Positions 21,995 to 32,907 of a stretch of DNA of 64,000 nucleotides are shown here, piece after piece (within the stretch, counting starts at the first letter, position 1; every line of letters starts with the position of its first letter). The stretch is from Cryoendolithus antarcticus (taxonomy: Eukaryota > Ascomycota > Dothideomycetes > Cladosporiales > Cladosporiaceae). A model generated the notes under the pieces. The model was given only the letters and a program-made list of their open reading frames with translations, was not told the origin of the DNA and ran no database searches. The position numbers were made by a program, and so were the translations under genes. The DNA lies in contig NAJO01000052.1 in assembly GCA_002077065.1 (NCBI GenBank), positions 124,001-188,000 on the forward strand, read 5' to 3'.

Positions 21995-23445
21995 TTACGC
22001 CGCCTGCGCTTGCTCAGCCAGTATCTTCTTCCAATCCTCGTTCTCCACAGCACGGATCGGATTGCCTCCGATCTTCATCACGGGACTGTCTTGGAAAGTG
22101 TCCCAGTTATGGCACTTCAGGCTCTGCTCCATGCTAGTCCGCACTTCGGCAGCTCCACGATCCAGCATCTCCGACTCATACTCTGCGACCGCGTCCGACA
22201 GCGAGATCTCGCCGTCGACGTGTCTGATCATCCGAGTTACGACCTCCCGGGCATCTCGGATGCAATTGTTTAGACCTTGGCCGCGATGAAATGTCATTGC
22301 ATGCGCCGCATCCCCAACGAGCGTTGTACGACCATCGTGATTGTCCCACGGCTCCGGGATCCAGACCGAGACTCTGTCGCTCGGTATCACAACTTGCCAC
22401 GGGTCTGCATCAGTGTCGAACCCAGCGGTAGTGGAGTGCTCCCCATTCTGGCCGAAGAAGCCGTCCGTCACAATCGCCTCTGCATCGCCAAGCCACTGCA
22501 GTGCTTCCCGCTTCGGACTATGCCAGTCCTTCGTCAGCTCCTGCAAGTCCTTGAGCGTGTGTGGCGGCTCAGGACTGTCCTTGTTCGGACTCATCTCGGG
22601 TGGCCAAGTGATCGTGATTTGAAAGCTCCATGTCTCTGGCTTCTTCGGATCCGGCACGCTCTGCAACGTCATCAGGAAGAACATGCCTTTTGGATGTACG
22701 CCATGATCGACGAAGTGACGAAGTCCGGATCTGATGAAGACCGCATGCTTGGGATTACGGTATCGCGCGTTGAAGTTCACCATGTACAAAGGGAGCCGGT
22801 TGGGCTCTGCGAGTGGTCCCAAGAGAGACCTCCGAACGGCTGAGCCGCCACCATCGGAGCCGATGAGTAGATTGCCATTGACAATCGCCCCGTTCGTAAA
22901 GGTTGCCACCACATTGTCCTTTGCAGGGTATGAGATCGAGGCCAATTTGTGGTCGTACTTCATCATGGTCAGCACGATCCCACAACGTTGACAAGATCAT
23001 CAACAGACCTTGATATCGATGCCCTCAGCAAACAACTTCCGGATCGCCTTCCTTCCCACCCGCCTACCACCCGGACTTGGCACCACCTTGATCGCACTCC
23101 CGTCTAAGCCATTCGTGACAGTCATCGATTCAACGGGCTGAGCCTTGTAGAATGGATCTACCTGCACTTCCGGCAATCTCTCTACGAGATGCTCAGGCAA
23201 CAAATATGGGAGGTAATCCGCCGACCAGAAGTAGGCCATGCCCCAGTCACGCGATCGACCAGCCGTCGACTCCTTCTCGTAGATGCTGAATGAGATGCCA
23301 TGCTTCTTGAGACCTTGAGCGATCAGGAGGCCGCAAAGACCTGTGGGACAGAGTGAGCACCCAAATCCGCATGACACCGTCGAATCCAATACCTACCAGC
23401 TCCCACGATGATCACGTGAAAGTTATCACAGTGACTTGGTGGCAT
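21995..23445 (-). CDS. FAD-dependent monooxygenase, second copy type
   Basis: Three exons (23445-23397, 23340-23009, 22957-21995) give 447 residues. Exon 1 encodes MPPSHCDNFHVIIVGAG, and splicing completes the Rossmann motif GAGLCGLLIAQGL, so the true start is 23445. The second intron (donor GTCTGT, AAG acceptor) keeps frame. The DG motif region reads GNLLIGSDGGGSAVRR and the flavin motif TLVGDAAHAMTFHRGQGLNN. The protein belongs to the broad UbiH/salicylate-hydroxylase fold seen in fungal aromatic catabolism and secondary metabolism. It is clearly distinct from the neighbour at 19.9-21.5 kb: the FWSADYLPYLLPEHLVERL region has no counterpart there, so this is not a recent duplicate. Substrate unknown. 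Confidence 0.82.
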
Positions 23446-24099
23446 TGTACCTGCCGAGCGCCGAAGTGTGATTGTTGAGGGTTAGGTACGTAGCCTTGCT
23501 TGGAATGACTTCCGCCGTTCACGACGATGTAGTTGCAATGCGACGCTAGTCACTACTTCGGCCATTGTTAGGCAGGATTGCGCTACAATGTGCCTCTATT
23601 GCACGATGACGACCAGCGGCCCGCGACCACAGCAGGCATTCTATCATGCGGCGCATTCACGTGCGGCTCGCTCCATACCTGCCAATCGAGGACTTCGATC
23701 TGCACAGCAACGTGCTACTACAAATCGTATGGACATAATCAAGCGACGGAGACTACTGCACAGCCGCATATTGAACTTGATGACTTCATGCAAGCTGACA
23801 AGGGTCCGTGTTAGTGTGCATGCAGGGTTGCGCCGCCGACAAGCGTGACGTCTGATCTGCCGATCGAGATATGAGCTCGTGGGACGGCGTGGAGGTCGTT
23901 GGAGGTCCCTCGAAGCCGAGAACGAATACTCATCTCTAGACAAAGTGGTGAATAGATGACGTTGGGTGTTCGTCTGGTGGACGCTTCGATAGAATAGACT
24001 GAGAACGAGCATGCCACTAGCATAGAGACTTTCCAGCACATCAAAGCAACCATTCCAGACGTATGTACATCGGTTGTCTTGACCTCCCACGAAACGACT
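23446..24099. other. Intergenic stretch without a recognised gene
   Basis: About 0.65 kb between two minus-strand genes hold short Arg/Ser-rich frames on both strands and no domain. The part next to 23445 should contain the monooxygenase promoter. Confidence 0.4.
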
Positions 24100-25413
24100 C
24101 TACACAACATTCCTCATCTCCGTAGCCCTCGGCATTTGCACCTCCCTCCTGTCATGCTCCCGGTCCCGCTCATTCTCCTGGTCGTATAGATTCTCGACTC
24201 TAGTCTCGACATCCACCTTCTTAAAGATCCCGTCTGTGATGCCCACTTGACTGCTGCTCCTACTCTCCGGCCCATGCGTTGAAATATCGTTCAAGATCAC
24301 CGTGTCGCCTTGTGTAGTCCACTTCTGCCATGAGCTTCGATCGTTCGTTGTCGCGCGCTGCTTGCGCTCTGCGCTGTTCGAATGGTATGGTACAGCAGCC
24401 TGAGCCGTCGGACGGTTGTAGGTCCCTGCCACGGTGCGTTGGCCGAACCAGGGGATAACGCGGTTGAGCACGGGACGGAGGAGCGGCAGACAGGCACATA
24501 TGAGGCCAACATTGGTCTCCACGCCGGTCCACTGTAGAGTGTCGACACCATTGTAGGTCGGATCTGCAGCGCCTGAGCCAGTCTTGAGCGTGGTCATGCG
24601 TACGATCGTAACTACACAGACACTGCACAGCGTTAGTGCTTGTCCTGCGACAAGGTATGGAGACCACTCACAATCCTCCAAGCAGGAATATCCCAGTCAA
24701 GATGAGCTTCTGTCGCTTCTTGATCTGCATGAGCCCGTGGATCAGTGGCATGGGTAGCGCAAGGATTGCGATATCAGTGGAGATGTTCAGGGCAGCGTAA
24801 GAGTACCACCAAGGGATTTGCTGTACGCAATGCCCGCCTGCTATCGACTTGTCCCAAGAGAACCGTACAGGCGTACAAGCGAAAACTCCGACGACCGACG
24901 TTGCGATGAAGATCATCACAACGACCGTCATCAGTCCCAACGCCAGATGGCGAAACTTCATCCCATATGCTCGTATCGAGGGCGTGTCGCCGAAGATCCG
25001 AAGGTACATCAAGAGGATTGAAACCTTCGTCGGCCATATGGCGCATTTGTAGCAGATTTGACAGATGTAGAACCAGAACTGGGCTTTCTTCAGTTCCGGC
25101 TTCGAAATATCGCCGATGTGTCTTCCGTAGCCATGGTGAACAGCGACACCGACGAAGATCGTTTGCGCAATTGATGCGATTGATGCTAGCACAATCGTAA
25201 GGTCGTCCTACAGTCGCTGTCAGCTATAGTTTCCCGGTAGACAGCCCCATTGATCGCTTGACGCACCCAGCCTAGCAGCTGTCGGTGTATGCGGATGGCG
25301 AGGCGCAGCCCGATGAACGCAAGTGCAGCACACACGAATGCCACAAACCAGATAATGAGCACTGGTCCACGATTCTCCGCTGGATTGGATATCAAAGGTG
25401 CTGTGACAGCCAT
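24100..25413 (-). CDS. Fungal rhodopsin-domain seven-helix membrane protein (Pth11/SAT4-like)
   Basis: Three exons encode about 370 residues. Exon 1 (from 25413) has a first helix, LIIWFVAFVCAALAFIGLRL, ending at LLGW. The intron (GTGCGTC to TGTAG) joins to DDLTIVLASIAS, giving the family's conserved LGWDD junction. The central exon has helices with the landmarks FWFYICQICYKCAIWPTKVSILL, FACTPVRFSWD and the Cys-containing loop GGHCVQ, then ALNISTDIAILALPMPLI. A second intron (donor GTGAGTGG, acceptor GTGCAG) joins LLGGF to VCVVTIVRM. The last helix ends near GLICACLPLLRPVL, followed by a long polar cytoplasmic tail of about 110 residues. The family includes the plant-surface sensor Pth11 and many uncharacterised members. 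A sensing role is possible but not shown. Confidence 0.82.
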
Positions 25414-26997
25414 TCTGCACTCATCGAAGCTTGGTATGCGTGAACCACGAGATCAAAGTGTGATGCACGACGATTTGGGATTGTGATGGGGATAAAAGAT
25501 AGCTCCAGTCGTGATCAGGTAGCTCAAGTGCCTGTTCAAGAGACCGAATAGTTTAGTGATTTCAAGAGGCCGTTGTGAGGTGCTATCCGAGCGCTATCTC
25601 GACGCAGAGCAGTTCTGCAGGTACCAAAGCGAATGGCGTAGTAGTAGCACTGCAAAGTGCACACAGTCAGGCGAGAGCACGGCGCCATGGTCACGACGAT
25701 CGTGCCACCGTGACGGTGTGATGCTCCGTTCGAAGAATGTAGAGCACTGGCCGCGCTTGCTTATTTCAAACAAACGAAGGAGCAGAAAGCAGGGTTCAAG
25801 CAGGCTCAAATGGTTCGCGTGGGCACAGTGCTCGTAGGTTGGAGGAAGTTCGAAATGCCACGCCCAGCGCGTGCCCTCTCAACAAGCCGAAGACCGCAGG
25901 TAATTCTGCAGAACCGCAGTGTCGGTAGTGGAAGGCCGGGAGTCTAGTCCGGAGGAGCAGACTATCGTCGGCGCGATTCCCATCGGGGCAAGTGAATGAC
26001 GCAGCGTCTGCATTGCCTCTCGCCGGACCAATTGGCAATGCTGGCGATGATATATGCAGCGTCGATCGCACAATGTAGCTGACTCGCAGTGATACGGGCT
26101 GGCAAGTCAGATCTCTCGGCAGCTGGCACGAGCCTTGTTTAGAGCGGGATGACTTCAGGGGAGACCGGGGCGATCGGGAGTCTAGTCTTTATTCGCACCT
26201 CTCGCCAAGCTTCCTCTTGATTGCGTGCAATTACATGAGTGGGATGGACATCTAACATGCTTCACCGATCGTAGATGCGGCGATCATCGCCTTTTGTGGC
26301 ACTGTGGACCGGCCATCGTGTCCAGTGCTCTGGCGCCGCACACGTCATCTCTGCAGGTACAGCGCTTTTGACGAGACAGCTTTGGCTTTGTGATGCTCAT
26401 CCCGGCGAAATGACGGCCACGCGTAGCAATCGCTCTCGACCAGACTGAGGACGCTCTCGCAAGGCTCGCGCGCCACGGAACGCTGTGTCGATTGATGTAT
26501 CAGAGACAGACCGATCATACTATCCGTGAACAGCTTGATATGCGAAGCATGATACTTGATCATCGCGCGTGGGGCATTGCAATGTCACTAGCCGATTAGC
26601 TCATATCCAGCGCTTGGAACGACTCTGCATCCGAGTGGCAGAGCGGACCTGAGACCTCCCGATCCCACTACAGTATAACAGGGTTCACGGTTGGCTCCCA
26701 CATGGCGAACCGGCTCTCACGTGCCGTGGCACACGCGAGCTCACTGCCAGTCTCTATGCGATGCTTGCGGCGCGGCAGCTTGAAGCTGCGGGTCATGGGT
26801 AAGCTCGAGTAACTGCCGCCGCTTGAACTCCACCCGCTGGGCAATCTGCGACTTCATATACTTCTGAGGTACGCAACCCTAGCCTTCCGCTTGACACCTC
26901 GATCCATCTTTCGTCATTCGTAATTGGAGCCGGGGAGTGAGCGACTTACAACAACTGGCGGCATTGTCATTTCCATACCATTGAGCACATTACGAAG
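25414..26997. other. Long intergenic stretch between divergent membrane-protein genes
   Basis: About 1.6 kb hold no credible coding region. Short frames overlap on both strands without motifs. It separates the rhodopsin-like gene (leftward) from the ACS transporter (rightward) and should hold both promoters. No tRNA or transposon end recognised. Confidence 0.45.
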
Positions 26998-28643
26998 ATG
27001 TCGGAAGCTTTGCCAGTGCCTGTTAGGGCAGAGGATGAGAAGTCGAAGTTCACAGCATCCCTGGGCTCAGACGCCTCCCTCCCCGTCGAACACCAACACC
27101 ACATCGATCCGGCGCTTGAACGAAGAATTGTGCGCAAATGTGACCTTCGTGTACTTCCGCCTATACTACTTCTCTTTATGCTCAGCTTTTTAGATCGAGT
27201 GAACATCGGAAATGCCAAGATTCAAGGCATGGCGAAAGACATCGATCTCCGGGGAACGAACTACAACGTTGCGCTACTCATCCTCTTTATTCCATTCATC
27301 CTCCTGGAGATACCGAGCAACCTGGTCATGAAGAAGCTACGGCCTAGCATCTGGCTCAGTGCATTGCTATTCGGCTGCGGTGAGCCTGCTTAGAACAGCT
27401 ACACTACCACGAAAGCCCCTACTAACAGTGAAAGGCATCATGAACATGTGCATGGGCTTTGTACAGACCTACCCTCAGCTAGTCGCAGTACGCTTCCTCC
27501 TCGGTATCTTCGAAGCTGGACTCGGTCCGGGATCGATCTACCTGATCAGCATGTACTACAAACGATTCGAATTGCCGAAGCGACTCAGTTGGTGGTACAC
27601 CTCCGGTATTGTTGCTGGGTATGTGCTCACACAAATGACTCCGGAACTTAATATCTAACATAAATGCAGTGCTTTCGGAGGTCTGCTAGCGTACGCCATC
27701 TCGTCAGGCTTGAACGGCGCACGAGGCTACCTTGCCTGGCGCTGGATCTTCATCATCGAAGGCCTCGTCACAACGGTAGTCGCCATGGCCATGCCGTTCC
27801 TCCTAGTCGACTGGCCACACGAAGCCAAGTTTCTGAACGATGAAGAGCGCGCCTGCCTACTCGCTCGCTTGTCCATCGATCGCGCGGAAAGCGCCAAGAT
27901 GGATCGCTGGAACACTAAGCGTGTGTTCAGCGACTGGAAGATCTGGATCGGGTGTGTCCTCGCTACCTTGTAGATGCAACATCCAGACAGCTGATCACTG
28001 CCGTAGCACCCTCATGTTCTTCGGCATTGTCAACACAAACTACGCCACCAATTTCTTCATCCCCTCCATCCTCGTCGAAATGGGATACACCGCCGTCCGC
28101 GCTCAGGTAATGAGCATACCCATCTATGCCGTCGCCGCAGTAATCTGCCTCTCAGTCTGCTACATTTCCGACAAAGTGCGGCACCGCTTCGGCTTCGTCC
28201 TGCTAGGCGTCACGGTCGGGTCTGTCGGCTACATCATCCTCCTCGCACAGGCTGGCTTGCCCGTGGGAGCGAAATACTTCGCCCTCTTCTGCCTCGTGGG
28301 CGCGGGCTACATCGTCCAACCCATCTCCGTATCCTGGCTCATGAACAACACCGGCGGGCACTACAAGCGTGCCTTTGCCTCCGCGGCGCAGATCGGCTGG
28401 GGCAATGCCGGAGGTATCGTGGCGAGCAACATCTTTCTCGTCAAAGAGGCTCCGCGGTACAAGACGGGCTATGGCGTCAGTCTGGCGCTGTTGCTGATGA
28501 CGGGTGTGATGACTGTGGCGATGTACTTTTACCTCGTGGCACAGAATAAGAAGAAGGCAAGCGGACAGAGAGACCACTTACTTGAGGGGCCGGATGCGGA
28601 TGATCTTGGGGACGACGATCCGAGGTTCAAGTATAATTTGTGA
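26998..28643 (+). CDS. MFS transporter of the anion:cation symporter family (Dal5/Tna1-like)
   Basis: Four exons encode about 495 residues. The ACS family carries organic anions such as nicotinate, allantoate, pantothenate and biotin precursors into the cell with protons. The N-terminus contains the motif DLRVLPPILLLFMLSFLDRVNIGNAK, a hallmark of the family. The introns are at 27380-27434 (joining FGCG to IMNMCMGF), near 27.62-27.67 kb after GIVAG, and near 27.95-28.0 kb after WKIWIG; each has a GT donor and AG acceptor and keeps frame. Twelve helices can be traced, with GIFEAGLGPGSIYLISMYYKR and WRWIFIIEGL as further family landmarks and a charged tail. The nearby flavin monooxygenases would suit import of an aromatic acid for oxidation, but that link is inference. 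Confidence 0.87.
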
Positions 28644-29012
28644 GTGCAAGGTACGGGATAGACTTCGACGAGAGTGTACCTGGATCTATAGACTGGCAAG
28701 TGTCTTCTTTACACCGTTCAGTCGCCGAGTCATCTCGGCCGTGCGGCAGGAAGCGGAATGGCCGTGTCAGCATCCTCTGCCCCCTTCTAAACCGTTTCCT
28801 TGTAACAAGTGCTCGTATCATGTCACTCGCAGTAGTGCAGCGGCGCCTTGCTACTCTTGTGAGAGGCAATGATTAACGCGTGCCTCGCTCCAAACCCACA
28901 GACTCCTTGCCGTCTCTCCATGGGCTGTAATCTGCAGCCACTCCGTCCCGGAACCTTTTGTAGAAGCACAACAACGTCCCAGCGTTGCGTAAGAGCGATG
29001 ACATGTCCAACG
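28644..29012. other. Convergent intergenic stretch
   Basis: About 0.37 kb between the stop codons of the ACS transporter and the orphan minus-strand gene. No feature seen. Confidence 0.4.
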
Positions 29013-30071
29013 TCACTTCCTCGCCCGCAGCACTCTCCCCCCCACAACGAGCGACTGCGGTGTCGCGCGCCCGTTCCCTCGAGCATCTAGATCTGGCCTC
29101 TTGATCCCGCGCCGGATCTTCCCTACACTTACCGGCGTGATGGGCTCACGCGGCACAGTACGCTCAGAATCATCATCAGGCTGATTCAGTATCGCCGCCA
29201 AATCGTCGAATTCAGTCAACCCGGGGGTCAATTCCTCGACACCATTGCGCCAAACCTCGATGCTTGCTGCTGGATTGAAAGGCGGAGGTAGCTCAGTGAC
29301 TGCAGCTTCGTGGAGGGGAGCATTAGTGCCTGAGGTTTCAGGCTCGTCCACCTCAGCTGAATGACCGCTCAATTCGGACACAGTCTTCGCCATGCCCTCA
29401 CTTCCGACTTCACTTCCGGTGACCTCACTCTCAACATCCATCACCTCCTCATCTTCAGCAGCCGGGAACGGCTCTCCGAATCTTTGCTCCCATGCTTCTC
29501 TTCCGTTGTTCCACTCGGCCTGCTGGTTTCTACTCTCCCCAACAATGATGCCCCAGTAACAGCTTTCCTTTCCCCGAAACGCCAGAGAGTGAAAGGCGAT
29601 GCAGAGCACCTCGCTCACGAAGCCATAGGCCTCCACCTCTCTTCTCCCTTCGAGCCATTTCCCTGGCTGGGAGGAGTCTCTCACGACCCTCCAGATTGTG
29701 CGAGCCCAGAGCTCCTGTGTGATCCAGGCTCCAGTCTCTGCGGCCTCTTCACTCCACCTCTCAACTTCCATCGCTTCCCCCTCGCTCGCTCCATGGCCTA
29801 GACACTCTAGCAGGAGGTCTTCCTCTAGGTCCCCAGAGTTGTAGTAGTAGCCCTTCGGACCCGTATTGATCCACTCCACAGCTTCTTGGAAGCGATGGGG
29901 AGTCTCGTAACATAATCTCAGCCAGTGTCGGAGGTGAGGGAGCACTGAGTTCGAGCGGAGGAAGTCCTCAAGAACTGATCCAGCGGGCCAGTCTAGTAGA
30001 GAGGCAAGGTAATCGCGTCCGTTGGAGTGGTAGTGATGCTGGCGATGCGTGCGGCGGGTGACGATCGGCAT
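29013..30071 (-). CDS. Orphan 352-residue protein
   Basis: I do not recognise this protein. It is intronless, with a helical, Trp-rich N-terminal two thirds (for example YLASLLDWPAGSVLEDFL, LRHWLRLCYETPHRF, ELWARTIWRVVRD and ESCYWGIIVGESR). An acidic low-complexity stretch follows (about 205-260, rich in Glu, Val and Ser), and the tail is basic. The GC-even base use and the long frame with no stop support a real gene. No signal peptide or membrane helix is apparent. The Trp, Tyr and Cys positions in the N-terminal part look constrained, so a folded domain is likely. It is possibly a lineage-restricted family. Confidence 0.6.
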   Translation of the reverse strand: MPIVTRRTHRQHHYHSNGRDYLASLLDWPAGSVLEDFLRSNSVLPHLRHWLRLCYETPHRFQEAVEWINTGPKGYYYNSGDLEEDLLLECLGHGASEGEAMEVERWSEEAAETGAWITQELWARTIWRVVRDSSQPGKWLEGRREVEAYGFVSEVLCIAFHSLAFRGKESCYWGIIVGESRNQQAEWNNGREAWEQRFGEPFPAAEDEEVMDVESEVTGSEVGSEGMAKTVSELSGHSAEVDEPETSGTNAPLHEAAVTELPPPFNPAASIEVWRNGVEELTPGLTEFDDLAAILNQPDDDSERTVPREPITPVSVGKIRRGIKRPDLDARGNGRATPQSLVVGGRVLRARK

Positions 30072-30595
30072 TTTGGTTAGGGGGTGTGATCCATCGGTAC
30101 AGGAAAGTGAGAGTGAGGGAGTGGTGAAGGAGAGAAGGGGAGCGTTTGCTCAAGGAGAAAAGCGTGCATGTGATGCCACGCGGCGGAGAGGCTGGCATGT
30201 GACAAGTGATGCCGACTTACTTGTGAGTCCCTTTCGACACCAATTGATGCCCTGTTATGCTACTGCGTGGTGTCTCGCAACGACGAAAAGCCGGGCGAGG
30301 TGAGCCACCGAGACGCACTCGAGTGGAGCGGCCACTTGGTGGACCATACTTCGATTACAAGCGTCTGTCCGACGGATGTCCCCTCGGCGCAGTCGACGGC
30401 AGCACTGAAGTCTCCACGAGCAGGGAAACCCGGTAGTCGCTAGACGGCGATACTGAGTACAAGATGCCAGACTGGCTCGTTGGGTATGCCTTACTTTTGG
30501 ATATCTTACATAATGTTCTTCATTTCATGCTCGTCATGTCAGCCACCTGACTCATGTATATGCTTCGTAACGTAGTCTCCTCACAACATGTCTCC
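30072..30595. other. Intergenic between two minus-strand genes
   Basis: About 0.5 kb, holding the promoter of the orphan gene and the 3' region of the SRPBCC gene. No further feature seen. Confidence 0.4.
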
Positions 30596-31165
30596 TCACT
30601 TCTTCGACGCAGCCTTGGCAAGGTCGGCGAGAGCCTCGCGGCGCTTGTACTTGGCGTCCTGAATCACGCCTAAAGATAGTCAGTAACAGTCACAGAACAG
30701 AGGCTATCGATCTTCTCACCAGCATCCGCATCGCTGCTGAAGTTGCCCGTCCACTCGACATAAGTGCTGCCCTCCGCCTCGCCACTAGTGACAGCCCAGC
30801 AGCGGATGGTGCTCAACACGCTCGAGAACGTCAGGGCTGGCTGCGATGAGATGATGCTGTAGGTGATGTAGTGGTTGATCGTCTGCAAGACTCTCATATT
30901 AGCCATATGCCCAATGCATTGTTGTGAACTCTGATGTGAGGAGGTGTACCGAATGCTCCTCCTGCTTCACCTCCAACTCGGTCCCATCCTTGAAACTCCA
31001 CTTGACGATATCCGTCTCCTCAGACGCGCCCTTGACGTACTCTGACTTGGCCAATGCAGACCAGAACTTGGAGAAGTCCTGCAACTTGATGTGGTGCCAG
31101 ACCTGTGCAAGGGGCGCCTTGATGACGGCGGATTCCGTGACTGCGGTGGAAGTGGGGATCGACAT
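30596..31165 (-). CDS. SRPBCC (Bet v 1/polyketide cyclase-like) domain protein
   Basis: Three exons (31165-30950, 30882-30720, 30669-30596) give 150 residues. The domain is a helix-grip fold with a hydrophobic cavity that binds small lipids or polyketides. The first exon begins with VTESAVIKAPLAQVWHHIKL and continues FSKFWSALAKSEYVKG, the standard first strand and helix of the fold. The middle exon supplies the strands YITYSIISSQPALTFSSVLS and the WAVTSG..STYVEWTGNFSSDADAG repeat. The last exon makes the long C-terminal helix DAKYKRREALADLAKAASKK. Length fits the family. The substrate and role are unknown. The second intron ends at TTTAG and the third exon is only 74 nt, so gene finders may miss it. 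Confidence 0.82.
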
Positions 31166-31797
31166 GATGGACTGTGGAATTGTAGCTATTGCTGGCTGGG
31201 TGTGTGAAAACTAGAGTAGAAGAGGAGAGTGGGAGACAAGTTTTGGGTGCTGCAAAAGATGTCGTTCTGACTTCTGTTGTCTCGTTTGCGCGGCAGAATG
31301 AACTTCGTGGGGCAGGGCGGTGAGCATGGTGGGGGTTGCCACCTTGATGCTTCTTGAGAGTTGAACTATCCAATGTTCCTCTGCATTCTGACAGCATTGG
31401 ACTTACATGATACATCGCCGTAGAGCTACGTCCCATTACAGTATCGTGGTATCACCTACGCTTGCACCAACCCCTCATCTGCAAGTTTACAGGCATTCTT
31501 AATGTTGCTGCAAACATGTCAATGCCTTCGGAGGTGCTGAGAGGACCTCACGGAGGAAAGACAGAGCGCCTATGATGACACTCCCTCCAACATCGACAGC
31601 CGAGTGGACATTTTTCCCTTCATGGAGCCGATCTCTTCCAAATGACATCAGGAGTTGTAACGTATTCACATTGACAAGGATAGACTCACGGAGAAGACTC
31701 CCGTCATTCCCTCAATCCAAAAATCTCTCTCTCTCTCTGCCTCAAAGCTTTCTTTTCCCTCACCCATCGCCATCTCCATCCCCAAGATCTCACAACC
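31166..31797. other. Divergent intergenic region with pyrimidine-rich leader
   Basis: About 0.63 kb separate the SRPBCC gene and the SDR gene, which are transcribed away from each other. Just before the SDR start, about 31708-31790 is strongly pyrimidine-rich on the plus strand, including a (CT)n run near 31725-31740. Such tracts commonly mark the 5' leader or transcription start of highly expressed fungal genes. The start context ACAACCATGG is good. Confidence 0.55.
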
Positions 31798-32760
31798 ATG
31801 GCCTCCCAAGCAGCGTCCTTCACAAAAGACCTCGCCCTCGGCGAAGCCAAACGCGGGCCCCGCCAAAAACGCTGCATCGTCACTGGCGGCTCCGGCAAAC
31901 TCGGCCGCGCCACAGTCCGCTACCTCGCCGACAAGGGCTGGGAAGTCATCTCAGTCGACACCCGCCGCCCTGCAGGCATAAGCGAGGATGGCAAGTCTGG
32001 CCTCAACGGCGCCTATCGGCTGGTAGAGATTGACCTCGAGGACATGGGCGCCGTGCTCGAGACCTTCACCTCAACGGACATGGCGTATTCGGGCATAGAC
32101 GCCGTCGTGCACCTCGCCGCGATCCCCTCGCCAGGCCAAACGAACGCGAGTAGGCAGTTCCGCACAAACACAATGTCGACCTACAACGTGCTGGAAGCCT
32201 GCCGCAAACTCCGCATCACGAATGTCGTGCTCGCCTCCTCCGAAACGCTGATCGGCATCCCCTTCGATCCGCACATGCCCTCCGTGCTCCCCATCACAGA
32301 AGAGGAGCCAAGGCATCCGGAGTCAGCTTACTCGCTGTCGAAACTCGTGGGCGAGACGATCGCGGAGCAGTACACGCGCTGGGACCCTACGTTGAAAATC
32401 ATCTCCCTCCGCTTTTCCAACGTCATGCTACCGCAAGAATACGAGTCCTTCGAGTCCTGGCAAGATGACCCGAAGAAGCGGTATTGGAATTGCTGGGGTT
32501 ACATCGATGCGCGGGACGGCGGGCAGGCGGTTGCCAAAGCATTGGAGAGTGACAAAAAGGGTCACCATCCGTATCTCATCGCGGCCGAGGACACGTGTAT
32601 GCGGACGCCGAATGAGGAGCTGGTCAAGCACAGTTTCCCTGGGGTGAAGTTTGAGGGGACAAAGGGAAAGAATGACACACTGCTGAGTATTGAGAAGGCG
32701 AAGAAGGAATTGGGCTTTGCGCCGAAGTTCAAGTGGCAGGATCAGGTGGGGAAGAAGTAG
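31798..32760 (+). CDS. Extended SDR: NAD-dependent epimerase/dehydratase
   Basis: A single exon encodes 320 residues. The nucleotide-binding motif is TGGSGKLG (about 26-33), a variant of the extended-SDR TGxxGxxG pattern. AVVHLAAIPSPG follows, then an ASSET serine (about 145) and the catalytic YSLSK (Tyr and Lys near 179 and 183). The substrate-binding part contains LRFSNVMLPQEY. Members include nucleotide-sugar epimerases and uronate dehydrogenases; the substrate cannot be decided from sequence. There is no signal peptide, so it is probably cytosolic. The start has a strong fungal context and a pyrimidine-rich leader, suggesting good expression. Confidence 0.85.
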   Translation: MASQAASFTKDLALGEAKRGPRQKRCIVTGGSGKLGRATVRYLADKGWEVISVDTRRPAGISEDGKSGLNGAYRLVEIDLEDMGAVLETFTSTDMAYSGIDAVVHLAAIPSPGQTNASRQFRTNTMSTYNVLEACRKLRITNVVLASSETLIGIPFDPHMPSVLPITEEEPRHPESAYSLSKLVGETIAEQYTRWDPTLKIISLRFSNVMLPQEYESFESWQDDPKKRYWNCWGYIDARDGGQAVAKALESDKKGHHPYLIAAEDTCMRTPNEELVKHSFPGVKFEGTKGKNDTLLSIEKAKKELGFAPKFKWQDQVGKK

Positions 32761-32907
32761 ACAGTTCATAAATGAGACAACGGCGAGCCCGATGCTTCGC
32801 AGACCGTTTCCCCTGTACAAGATTCCTGTCTAGCCAAGCTCTCTCAGCGCCAAACGCCACGCTAAAACCCTCCCGCCCACCAAGTTCCCTTTCACCTCGT
32901 TTCCACT

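Noticed and set aside
26580..26700. Possible tRNA-like segment
   Set aside because: No matching T-loop box (GGTTCRANYCC) or foldable acceptor arm could be found.
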